Position numbers and translations under genes: made by a program
The notes under the pieces: model-generated
Told to the model about the DNA's origin: nothing
What the model saw: the letters and a program-made list of their open reading frames with translations, nothing else
The model's database searches: none
NCBI GenBank assembly: GCA_029204225.1
Contig: CM055095.1
Span: 77,943,488 to 78,007,487, forward strand
Length of the DNA: 64,000 nucleotides
Origin: Diphasiastrum complanatum
Lineage: Eukaryota > Streptophyta > Lycopodiopsida > Lycopodiales > Lycopodiaceae
Direction: 5' to 3'
Shown: one piece after another, positions 1 to 10,376 of the stretch
How positions within the stretch are numbered: position 1 is the stretch's first letter
How the letters are laid out: each line of letters begins with the position of its first letter

Positions 1-1672
1 TTTTGATCCCATTGGCCTTGCAGAATTCCACACACAAGTGGGGTGTACTATATGTACATAAATGTTTTACCCCCATGTCTTATGCACAACTTACAAGTTA
101 CAAGTATACAAGCCTTAAGGGGCAAAATAGGCATTTATTTCAACAAACCCAACCAAAATCAAGGCTAGCACTGAAGATCAAAGCTTGCAATGGTTACTCT
201 GCCTTACGAGCTCTACCATGTATTGCTCAGCTAGTTGATCGATCCTATGGCCCATTTGAGATGTCCATAATTACTTGCCTGTTCCTAATTGTCCATGTCA
301 ATTTCCTTCAAGTTTTTGTTCCTGACACCAATGTCATTGAGCTTTCTCTTTCGAATAAATAGAATAATTATCCTCTATTCCTTTCATTGTCATCTGGACT
401 TCTTGGTGCAATGGCATGGGCAACTTACCAAGTAGTATACATGGGAAACCTAAAGAGGTTCTCTATTTGTTAATAAATTAAAATTTTGTTCTAGAAGAAT
501 GATTGTTGATGCAGCATTCAAACCTGTATGGAATGATTGCACCTAAGATCCTTGTTCTACTAGTAATTAGACAATGATGCTTATACTAGTTTGATTGCAC
601 TACACGTACATTTGTGAAGAATTGTAAAAGTTATCTATCTAGGATCTTGAGTTTTGGGGGTGCTAGGCTACATAGACTTCCATGTACGCTTGTAAATATG
701 AGATTAGCTCAAGTTAGTGTAGGTTGCTTACACCTGGCATGATGGTAAGAGAGAGCAAGGATCTACTAGATCATGCTCTTCTTCCCATGCTACACTTTCA
801 CAGGGCAATTGTCTTTATGGGCCACGAGAGTTGTAAACATTTACTTGGCAATTGTTTGGATTTACTATAAATTATTTCATTTCACAATGCCATATAGTAT
901 TTGGGGCCAATTTGTTATTGTTTTTATTTGGGCCCCTACTATTTTCATTCATTCAATCAAAGAACTTGACTTCAGCCCCGAGGATCCGTTACTTGAGATT
1001 TTATGAGGACTATTTGACATCTCACCATGTGATTGAGCCTAAGGCACTAGGCTGTGGACCTAATTCTGACTAGCCCCACGTATTTAGACTATAAATAGCC
1101 CAATCGTCTCCACATATCAATTCCAACAAGTATTGGTTTGTTTCGACAATGTCCATGTAGAGTGTGAAGTCCCCACTTGAGGAACTTTGCTCAATGTAAA
1201 AACCAAAGCCTTGTGTTTTTTTTTTAGTGATTATGAAAATTTTCCTTCTTCAAAAGTGTTCAAAAAACAAAATTTAACAAAATGTGAGCAGGGCACACCC
1301 CTACTCTTAAAGTACAGAATTTTGTATAGAATAAAGTCCTCCAAAATATGAAGGAAAATATTCCTAAGGCTTTTATGATTGGATATTAAATTGTTAGTGT
1401 TTTCCATCGACTTGATAACGATATTGACTTTCTCTTACAGCTTATGCAGAGCGTAATATGTGATTTTGCTCATAACTAGGAGCATCTATGTTTCTTCAAA
1501 GACCTAGCTTCATGACTTCTCGTCCATTACAAAAGCTCAAGATTCTCAATTCACATTCAAACGCGTATTCATGGACATTGCTAATCAGATGGATGAAGCA
1601 AAGTCGTAAAGCATGCCTTTAAAGGAGCATTTTTTGTCTCTCTTGTTGTGACCTACGTCTCTGATTTGCAAA
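1..1672. other. Non-coding flank, no gene recognised
   Basis: No reading frame here resembles a known protein. The open frame at 3-362 has no domain, low-complexity support or flanking splice context. The only promoter-like feature is CTATAAATAG at 1089-1098 on the plus strand, which resembles a TATA box of a decayed LTR or an unrecognised gene; nothing convincing follows it. Confidence 0.4.
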
Positions 1673-2645
1673 CTAGAGCTGCAGTAGCTCTGCTCTCTTA
1701 GCAAAAAGCTCATCAAAATCTTTCCTAAGGATGGCCTGTATGGCTTACAAACAATCATCATTCTTTGATGAAGTAAATGGAAGAAAAACTGAAATTTTTT
1801 TAAAACCTTAGCAAAAACTGAAGGAATAGAATTGCAAGTTACAAAAAGGGATTGCATGCAAAGGAATTAAAAGCCAACTTATGATAACCTGAGATGCCAT
1901 AAGATCTGAGACCGTTTCGATCGCTCAAATCAGGCAGAGGATCATTTTCGACTTCAAAATCTAGGGTTCCTTCACCATTCCCAATGGTGCTTTCAAGAAT
2001 AGCTGAGGGATTCACTGCCGGTCTGCCGCCCAGCCAAGAGTCAAGCTCACCGTAGATGTCCCTGTCGAACCCCGAAGGCAACCGCTTTGCTCTTCGCTCA
2101 TGGGGCTGCATCAGCCAGAAGGACTCTGCGGCGCCTGCGGCGCACTGCCAGTCTTGAATCTTCTTGTAATCCGAAAGCAAATGAAACCAGCGCTTCTTGC
2201 AGGCGACGTGATCTCGATCCACACCGTGCGCTCGCAGGCTGTCGCAGATGCGCTTCCATTTGTTAACGTCAGAAACCTTCTCGTCAGCGCCGGCCGAGAG
2301 AATCAACAGCCCATCTTCACGCTTTCGCTTGGCAGTCAGTAGTAGCAGGGTCTCGTTCTTTGTCCACCGCAAAAGCTTTCGTGGATTATCCTCTGTACAT
2401 ACATCATCTATTTGTTGATGCTGCCGTTGCGCATCAATCTGTTGCTGCCGGTGGTGCTGAAGATCAATCTGTTGGTGTTGCTGCTGAGGATTTATCTGTT
2501 GCTGCCGGTGGTGCTGAAGATCAATCTGTTGTTGCTGCTGCTGCGGATCAATCTGCAAGTGCTGCTGCTGCTGCGGATCAATCCGTTGATGGTGGTGGTG
2601 GGGAGGATGAGGAGGGGAGGGCGGAGGAGGAAGAAGAGCCTCCAT
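1673..2645 (-). CDS. Trihelix (GT-type, ASR3-like) transcription factor, two exons predicted
   Basis: Predicted nuclear DNA-binding protein of 275 residues. Exon 1 runs 2645-1889. The long frame extends upstream to 2750 without an ATG, so the first in-frame ATG at 2645 is taken as the start. Residues 6-19 are proline/histidine rich, and 20-80 are imperfect repeats of a Q-rich I-D-x-Q unit. The trihelix (Myb/SANT-like) domain spans about 92-166, with Trp94, Trp130 and Trp153 in the three helices. It is followed by F-W-L-M at 176-179 and L-P-x-x-F-D at 189-194, as in ASR3-type trihelix proteins. A donor at 1888/1887 (CAG|GTTATC) and an acceptor ending at 1744 would remove a 145-base intron in phase 1. 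Exon 2 (1743-1673) then adds a charged helical tail ending KRAELLQL. Known: the family binds GT elements. Inferred: the intron and tail. The coding sequence is free of frameshifts. Confidence 0.8.
2408..2592. repeat. Trinucleotide-rich imperfect tandem repeat inside the trihelix gene
   Basis: Plus-strand units of roughly 36-45 bases made of ATCAATCTGTTG followed by CTGC-rich triplets. On the minus strand they encode the Q/H-rich repeats of the trihelix protein. Some blocks (for example the H-H-R-Q-Q-Q-I unit) occur twice almost unchanged, which indicates tandem duplication. Confidence 0.75.
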
Positions 2646-4312
2646 CAACAACAGAAAACAAACCAAAGTGTGCTTTGCTTTGCTGCTCTTGTCTCGATCT
2701 TTCTTTAGGCTATTGCTGTCACCGATGAGCCTGCGTTTTGAAGCCTTCACAGCTGCTTTTCATTTCACCACCTTCCATGATAGAACCTGAATTTCCTTTT
2801 TTCACGATTTAAGTCTATTATCCCAAGGCGTACAACAAAATGACCATGTAGCAAACAAAAACCGGGGTAAGGGCGCCTTTCCATGTGGCCTGTTCACCCT
2901 TGGAAAGTACGTCCATCAAAAGATGAGTCAACCCGATTGTGCCTGGGTTTGCAAACAAAACAAACTTTTAGGTTTTGGTCACTCATTCACCAAGGAAGTG
3001 CATTTTTTTGGATGAACAAGTGACATGGAAAGATGCCCTACTAGTAACACGTTTAGCTTTCTGAGTCAATTGGATAATGTGTTGATACTTCAGGTGTATG
3101 CCCTTAAGCTCTTAGTAGCTCCAAGCTAAGCAATCTCAATACTCGAGCAGCAACGCTTTTAGATCTTCTAGTTTTTGACCTACTACATCTGCGCCTAGGT
3201 AAGCTAGGTTTTGCGGTTTTACCTTGGCAAGTCCATCAAAGATTGGAGCTTGGAATGGGGAGAGATTTTCAATATCTAAGTGTTGGTAGCAAGACGTCCA
3301 CTTCATTCATCATATCATTTTTAAATTAGGATGGCAGACTAGTTCTCCACTTTTTTGTTTTTGTCCATTTTTTTTATTTTGTCTTGGTATTTAGCGGAAC
3401 CATGGGTTCTACTCTTCTTCCCTCCTTTGTATTAGTCACCTTATGCTTAGCTTTATTTATCCTTTTGGGTCGGGGCAACTTTGAAGGGGATCTACTATCT
3501 CTATTGGTACATATGGAGTAAGTAGATCATTTGATTCATTCATATGCTTCATAGTAGCAGTTGGAAGCATGGATGAGGTTGGGGTTGTTACCTTGGCTGG
3601 AATGGATATATGTTTGTCATCCCAAAATGACACTTCTAGTTAATATTTTCCATAGAAAATTATGGAAATTTATGGATTTTTGACGGTTTATTGTAGTTTT
3701 TGAGCTAGTATTCTATATTTTGGCTTGAAATTCATCAAATCTACTGTTCATGAATGTTTTCATAATTGTATTTTTTGTTTTCCAGTCATTGTGATTTATT
3801 CTAATGATTGCATGCCATGGTCATGGTCAAAGATAGTGATTTTTGGTCAAAATCTAGTGATTTTGGGCTAGAAATGGGCTATATGAACCATGATTGTTCA
3901 CGAATTCCAGCCGAATCTGTGAACACGGTTTTTCTTCTTCTTACTTCTTCTCTTCTTTGTTACTTTAGGTGGTTACCGCTCTGGAAACTGGGTGTTTCTG
4001 CCCATTTCCAGCACTCCTTATGCAAAAACACACTTTTGGTGTTTTGCATCCTTTTTGACACTTGGCTGTTCGCTCTCTTTGATGGTGGTCGCCACTATAT
4101 AACTACCATATTGAGAAGCATTCCTTAGCAGTTGGAGCATTCTATTTATTATAGATCAGTCGTCCAAAGTCTATTCGAGATAGCCATTGAAGCTCTTCTC
4201 CAGGGTGCATAGATTGAATAGCACCATCATCTTATGTATTGGCTTTTTTCAGATTTTTAGATTCGAATTTATTGTCTCTTGTCTATGCTGAATTCAATTG
4301 TCAATTATAATA
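2646..4312. other. Intergenic, no gene recognised
   Basis: 5' side of the trihelix gene and AT-rich DNA. Reading frames (for example 3808-4128) are short and show no recognisable domain. No RNA gene was seen. Confidence 0.4.
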
Positions 4313-5720
4313 TTAAGTGTTCTAGTGCCCAACAGGATTTTATAAATTAGTTCATACTCACAAAAATACAGAAATGAGTACAGTCCACCGAAGAGATTAG
4401 AAATGGTTTGTGTGTGCTATCACTGAAAAATGGATTTAGTTAGAAGTTTAGTTCTGAAATAGATTGAAAGAGCAGTATGATAACGCAAGTTCCTCAAGCG
4501 TCAAAGACAACCATCGTCTGATCAGAAATTGAGGAGTCGTAGACGTCCGTGTTCTGATCAGAGTGAGTGAACAAGTGTGATCAAACAACAATGAAGTGCA
4601 TTCAAATCACAACAAGCATTCATCTATGTTATACACATATAGAAAAACATGCTGCTGCTATATTACACTGAAGCACAACAAAATAGCAGTTACAACCAGA
4701 ATGACGACATAACTGGGAAGCTCAAAATCATTCATCTCATGGATGGAGCATCCGTAGAGTGTGCATGGATGATCCATTTATAGATTTCATCCATGTATTA
4801 ATTATAATAAATGTTTGTCACCTAATTAGGTAAGCCATTGTACTTGGAAGTATTTGGCTTGTGTAACAACTATACATATATATACGATCAACGAATCAGG
4901 GAATGTTGACGTTGAAGAGGACGCTGCAAATCTCTCACTTCGCATTTTACGTGAAGTGGCTTTCTCTCACTTCTCAAATTCTGGGAAGTGCTTGGAACGT
5001 TCCTCATTGAAAATAGACGACCTTTGGGATTTTTTCTCTCTTCGTATTTTTTGCAAAAAGCCGACAATGTCTATAAAAATGTGAAGGTGCCCTAAAAAAG
5101 AAGAAGGTGTCTTTAAAACAGTTTAACTTCTTTAAAATAGTTGAAAGGAAGAAGCTGAAGGCAAGTGTCGCATTTTTCAGAAAAGTGCAAAAAACTCGAC
5201 ACTGTCGCATTTCGGAGACATGCGCAAAAGCCGACACTGTTGAAAATAGTTGACATGTTGAACTATGCTGAAGTGTCGCATTTTGGAAAAATGCGAAAAA
5301 GCCAACACTGTCGCATTTAAAAAAAATGCAAAAAAGCTAACACTGTTAAAAACATAGTTCATTTCTATAGACTGTTGCGACACTTAGTGTATTTCTGCAG
5401 AGTTGTTCTAAATGCTAATTCGTGGAAGTTCTTGAAGATGACCAAGTCTTCAATGATCTTCAAATTATTGAACTTAACATCTGAACTTGAAATATGATAG
5501 GATTGGTTACCTTTTGCTGGAGATCAGCCGGAAGCCCGTTGTAGACATTCTTCAAATAATTTGGCTGTCTAAGTTGTGATTCCTACAGGTATCAGATGAG
5601 CAGATGTAGAACCAAAGTTGGTTTCACCTGACCCTAGATCAATAATCAATAAACGTGCATAAAGAATCTTGAAATAGAAATAGTCATTCACCAAGGAGAC
5701 AACTGTGGACTTAATTTTCA
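4313..5720 (-). mobile_element. Copia LTR (family E), minus orientation, 3' LTR of the remnant at 5737-8060
   Basis: Begins with TG at 5720, directly after a polypurine tract (TTAAGGGAGAC on the minus strand, about 5723-5733). The part 4313-4777 matches 34086-34550 in reverse complement, including the AGAACACTTAA end, so both belong to one LTR family. The middle contains an array of hairpin units at 5165-5343. The lower end is not resolved: homology stops at 4313 without a recognisable primer binding site, so this end is truncated or diverged. Confidence 0.65.
5165..5343. repeat. Array of four hairpin-forming TGTCGCATTT units
   Basis: Units at about 5165-5202, 5203-5237, 5273-5308 and 5309-5343. 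Each starts (G)TGTCGCATTT and ends AAAAGCCGACAC or a close variant, so each can fold on itself. A fifth, partial unit (GCAAAAAGCCGACA) lies at about 5054-5068. A similar unit (TCGCATTTTTC ... GTCGCATG) occurs at 48052-48078 in another LTR. Confidence 0.7.
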
Positions 5721-5736
5721 ATAGTCTCCCTTAAGG

Positions 5737-8060
5737 TCACGGTTGGTGTCTTGGTATCTTCGTCAGGTTCAACATGTCGAAGAACTTCTGATGCTTGATC
5801 TTGGGAAGCGCTTTGGTGAAGATGTTTGTGACCATTTCTGTTGTGGAGCAGTATTGAAGCATCACTTGCCCTGAGAAAACTTTCTTCCGAATGAAATGAT
5901 ACTGGATTTCTATGTACTTGGATTTGCCATGAAATCTGGGATTCAGTGAGCTCAAGTTGTCACACAAAATGGTGGTAGCATTGAACTGAGTGTGATGTAA
6001 GTCGTAAAGTAATAACCTGATCCATACAGCTTCTTATGAAGGTTGACATACTGCGATGTACTTTGCCTCTGTCAAAAAAAGCGCAACTGATTTCTGCTTA
6101 AGTTTCACGAAATCGGTCCCCCTGCCAGATAGAAACAAAATCCGGAGGTAGATTTTCTGGTAGAGATTCCTCCCCAATCTGAGTCGGAGTAGTCTCCCAG
6201 GATGAGTGGGTCAATGGCATTTTCATCATAATATAAAATGTAATCTGAACTTCCATGAATATATCTCATCACTCTCTTTAATGCTTTCCAATGGGAGATC
6301 CTAAGATTAGACATGAATTGAGTTAATGTGTAATAGTGTATGCTAAATCTGGTCTAGTACACAACATTGCATACATCAAAGATCCTATCAGTAAATGATA
6401 AGGGTACTTTGCTATGTCGAGTACTTCACTATCAGAATCAACATAAGTAGGTTTAGTCAATACTATACTTGGATCCATTGGAGTATCAATTGGATTGCAA
6501 TCAAACATATGAAATTTTTCTAAAATGCCTTTTAGATATGCCTGCTGGCTAAGATAGATCTTCTTCTGAAATCTATTTCTAGTAATGTGAATTCCTAGCA
6601 AAGAATGGACAGCTCCTAAATCAGTCATGTCAAATTCCTTTGATAGATCACTCTTAGTAGTGTGTAGAAGAGAAGTGTCATTAGACATGATAAACGCATC
6701 ATCTACGTAAAGAGCTATGTGAATTGAATTGGTGCCTATATGCTTCGAATAAACATTACAATCAGCTAAATTGTTTGCAAATCCCAATTGAATGAGATGA
6801 GAGTTGATTCTATCAAAGCATGCTCTTGCGGCTTGTTTCAAACCGTAGATTGTTTTGTGCAGCTTGCACACCTTGTGCTCTTGGCCTTTGACTTCGAATC
6901 CTTCTGGTTGACAGGTATACAACTCTTTTTCGACGTTGTCGTTGAGAAATGATGTCTTGACATCCATTTGGTGCATTTCGAGGTCGTCCATGGCTGCTAA
7001 CAAAATCAAAGTCTGCTTGACTGCATCTTGACAACAAGACTGAAGATTTCTTGATAATCCACTCCTTGGACTTGAGTGAATCCTTTAGCCACCAGTCCTG
7101 CTTTTCATTTAGCAATGGAACTATCAGAATTGATCTTCTTCTTGAAGATCCACTTATTGTCGATAACTCTCTTGTGAGTGGGGAAGTCGACCAGTGTCCA
7201 GGTCTGATTCGTCAAAAGTGAGTTGTACTCGCATTCCATAGCTTCTTGTCACTTCACAACATCCTTGGAGTTAATTGCTTTGGCTAGGCTCTCTAGTTCT
7301 TCTGATGAAGTCCAGAATGATTGAGGTGTGTACCTCTCAGGAACTGTCCGAATCCGTGAGGATCTGCGGACGTTTGGTTGACCAAGATGCGATGATGCTT
7401 CTTCTTGAATTTCTCTAGATCTGTTCGAGCTGGCTTGGTCTAGTCTGATGACAGGTACTGCCGATTGCTCAGCCTCTGTAGCTATAGTTGCAGGTTCTAT
7501 AGAAGAAACATTATCGTTGGAAGATTCCATGCTACGTAAAATAGGATGAAATGCCATAACATTGTTTATCGATGGTTGTTTGAGATCATAGTATGTATGT
7601 TCTTGAAATATTCCATCCCTAGAGACAAATACTACATTGGTGGATGGATCATAAACTTTGTAAGCTTTATATTCATCAGGATAGCCAATGAAAATACATT
7701 TATTTGTCCTATGATCCAACTTCAACCTAAGCTATTTAGGAATGTGAACAAAATATATACAACCAAAGATTTTTAAATGGCTGACACTAGACTTGTGTCC
7801 ACCATGGCAAACTTCATAAGGAATTTTGTTGTCAACCTTGGTGCTGGATATGTTCTATAAGTAACAGGCTGTGGCAATAGTTTATGCCCAAAACTTCATA
7901 GGTAGGTGCGCTTGATGTAGCATGGATCTGGCTGAGTTGAGAAGATTTCGATTCTTCCTTTCTGCAATCTCGTTCTATTGAGGTGAATAGGAAGTGGTGA
8001 ACTATCTTCTAATACCATGTTCAACCATGTAGTCGGACTCTCGTTAGAGAGGTATTTGTC
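5737..8060 (-). pseudogene. Ty1/copia pol remnant (integrase to RNase H)
   Basis: Reads right to left. 8060-7730 is the end of the integrase core with stops (AERKNR-like and KIFGCIYFVHIP-like stretches). 7725-7249 is the integrase C-terminal part (G-Y-x-x-x-x-K-A-Y-K) and linker. 7009-6323 is reverse transcriptase, with Q-M-D-V-K-T-S-F-L-N near the start, I-Y-G-L-K-Q and the YVDD active site. 6314-6105 and 5967-5737 are RNase H, including D-S-D-W-G-G and the closing I-F-T-K-A-L-P. Several frameshifts and stops separate these pieces, so it cannot make a working polyprotein. Gag and protease are missing: the 5' side is replaced at about 8060 by gypsy leader sequence. Its 3' LTR follows at 5720. 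Confidence 0.85.
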
Positions 8061-8588
8061 GTCTCAAGCAATTCGGAGTCTGATATCTGACAGATTAGGA
8101 GAATAGTGGAGAAAATTGATTTTCTGACAGAAAATAGGTCAAAATCTTTGAGATAGAATTCATGGAGCTGCTGGAGGACTGATCCTTGATAGATCTAGCC
8201 TCAGTAAAACCGGCGATTTCTAAAATCAAGATTTGGTTAAAAAACAAAGGACTTTGACAGAGTGTTGTCAAAAAATCTGAGTAGGATTAGAATTCGTGGA
8301 TGTGATAGGATGAAAGATCAGGGTCTGTTATGGCTACAAACAGCTCGACAAATTCTGATATACCTGATTGGTGGAGAAAAATATCACTTGGGTCACTTCT
8401 TTCAGAGAAAATGCCCAAGTTGACACTTTTGTTATTTCTCTTTGGCTTGATGTGTTGCTCAGCAGCTCATTTAGGACCTGAAGAGAAGTCTTGTGCTGGA
8501 GTGTGAAAGAAAAAATCAGTCAAGCATACACAAGCATGTTAGAAATGCGAAAAAGAACAAGAAAGGTAGGTAGATAAATTTAAAAAGT

Positions 8589-8601
8589 GGCAACGGCGCC
8601 A
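8589..8601 (-). promoter_or_regulatory. Primer binding site, tRNA-Asp type (gypsy)
   Basis: TGGCGCCGTTGCC on the minus strand, one base after the end of the LTR at 8603. This motif is the usual tRNA-Asp primer binding site of Ty3/gypsy elements such as Athila-like ones. About 500 bases of non-coding leader follow (to about 8060) before the sequence switches to copia. Confidence 0.75.
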
Positions 8602-8602
8602 A

Positions 8603-9470
8603 TGTTAGAAATTTCTACTCCACTAAGGTGGCTAGGTCTAAAGAGAGTTTCGTGTGCAGTATAGTTGTAGACCGGTCGTCCACCACCACCTAAGTTCTAC
8701 AAGCTTTCAACTCTGAATAAAACATAAACAACGAGAGAGCACCAAAGCTTTTCCAACTGGTGCTTGGAATGGAAATAAAACTAACTAAGGTGTGGCTAAG
8801 GTGGTACCCAACTAGCCAATGCCCAATAAACAAAATAAACTTGCTAAGGCTTACCCAACTAGCAAGGATCAACGAAATAAAATCCTACTAAGGCTTCCCA
8901 ACTAGCAAGAGGAATAAATTCTACTTAATACCCAAAAGGTATTAGAAAATATGACTTGCAACTAATACTAAGCAATAAGCAAATAAAAGCATGCCACAAG
9001 TAAAATTGATGAAAAGGAGGCAAGAGGAGGCCCGAGCACCTTCCCTCAAGCTATGCACCTTTCCAAAGGGAACACAAGTGAAATAGAAAGACAATCTCAA
9101 ATTAGAGACTGACAATATAGCATAATCTCAAAAGTGTTGTGTACAAGAGAAATACCTCTCCTCTTATAGCAAGGAGGGCCTTCCATAAGCATCCACTAGC
9201 TTATGGGATTAGTTCTAAACTAGCCATTCTAAGGTTTCTAAAAACTTCTAACTTAGAGTTTAGAAATTTAGAAGTTCCTAACTTGGGACTTAAGATAATT
9301 TAGAATCTTTCTAAGCTTACATTTTTTAAGTCTAAGTCTAAGTTATTTTATTATTTTAAGCTTCTACCCATGGACTTACAAAACACATGCCATAGTAGAA
9401 GTTTACTGACAAATACTCATGTGTGGACTTACAATACACATGCCACGGAGTTTTATTTTGTTAGAGAAAA
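8603..9470 (-). mobile_element. Gypsy LTR, minus orientation (upper boundary approximate)
   Basis: On the minus strand it ends TTTCTAACA, next to the tRNA-Asp primer binding site. A TATA box (GCTATAAGAGGAGAGG on the minus strand, about 9160-9172) supports transcription toward lower coordinates. The 8768-8912 part holds three diverged tandem units containing TTGCTAAGGCTTACCCAACTA. No TG start could be fixed near 9470. The body is only leader plus LTR; the rest of the element is lost. Confidence 0.65.
8768..8912. repeat. Three diverged ~50-bp tandem units in the gypsy LTR
   Basis: Each unit carries GCTAAGG-(T)GGTACCCAACTAGC or GCTAAGGCTTCCCAACTAGC followed by an A-rich AATAAAA stretch. Three copies can be aligned by eye. 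Confidence 0.6.
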
Positions 9471-9653
9471 AAAATTCCTGATGGGGATTGGTCCACCGCC
9501 AGAAAGCTCTATAGGGAAAGGACCCACACTGTCCTTACGTGAGTAATCAGGTCTGGCCACTTCCAATCTTGAGGGTCCCACTGATTACCCCGTACCCTCG
9601 GATCAATGAAAGCTTTCCAGGCTCTCAGAGATATGACCAATGGGAGAGTATGC

Positions 9654-10376
9654 TTATACAAATCCAAGAGCTGCTAGTGCATTTCGGATACATAGTGTAT
9701 AGGCAGTCTGTGCTACCCAACAATGGTGATCACAGAGGTATACAATGGCTAGAATCAGAAAACCATTTACATTTACTTCTATGGCAATCTCTCCAGGATG
9801 AAATTCTCGAGCAGTGGTATCAAATGCTATTATCTCTATGTTGACCTGCCCTAAAAGAAGTAGAACTAAATAGAAACGGTGTGGGCCTCTAAAGTGTACT
9901 CTATCCATGACATGATTCTAGCTATGCACCTACAGTTGTCGTGTACGTTTATTGGAGTCTTGCGGGCATATTGTAGGGGCCAATCCTTCCTGGGTTTGGG
10001 TAATACATCTGAGAATTGTTGTTAGGTCCTCATCAGTAGTAGTTGGAGGGGGAGGCGGATAGGTTCTTACTTGTTTAGTGTAGCAGGTATTCGTTAAGCC
10101 TACACATACCCAGTTTAGGTTGGTCTCTATCTCATACACACATAGGGTACTTTCATCAACTCTATGCCTAATTCGGAACAATCGATCACCTAGGATAAGA
10201 AATCGCTGGACATGAGAACTATGAAAGTAATAGTAGGCCACTCCTTGCCGCACCACCTGACAGAAATCTCCTGGTAGGGGTAGATCACTAAATGCCGTAC
10301 TAATCATGAGGAGTCTATTACACATGATAAAGATGAATGTTACCAATGAACTTCTCAAGGAAGTTGGTAAGTGCAC
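9654..10376 (-). other. Unrecognised minus-strand reading frames between two retroelements
   Basis: Two consecutive open frames on the minus strand, 10376-9930 (148 codons) and 9908-9654 (84 codons). The first contains a P-P-P-P-P-T-T-T stretch and several Trp/Cys residues. I do not recognise a domain in either. The copia gag at about 10327 overlaps the start of the first frame, so that start is probably not original. Position between a gypsy LTR and a copia truncation point suggests part of a transposon body. Could equally be chance open frame. Confidence 0.25.

Noticed and set aside
3-362. Plus-strand frame of 119 codons at the window start
   Set aside because: No recognisable domain, and composition like the surrounding intergenic DNA.
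2100-2728. Plus-strand open frames of 80-122 codons
   Set aside because: They lie antisense to the trihelix coding sequence and reflect its open codon structure and Q-repeat; no domain of their own.
5165-5343. CRISPR-like array
   Set aside because: Units are adjacent hairpins without unique spacers, in plant LTR sequence; not a CRISPR.
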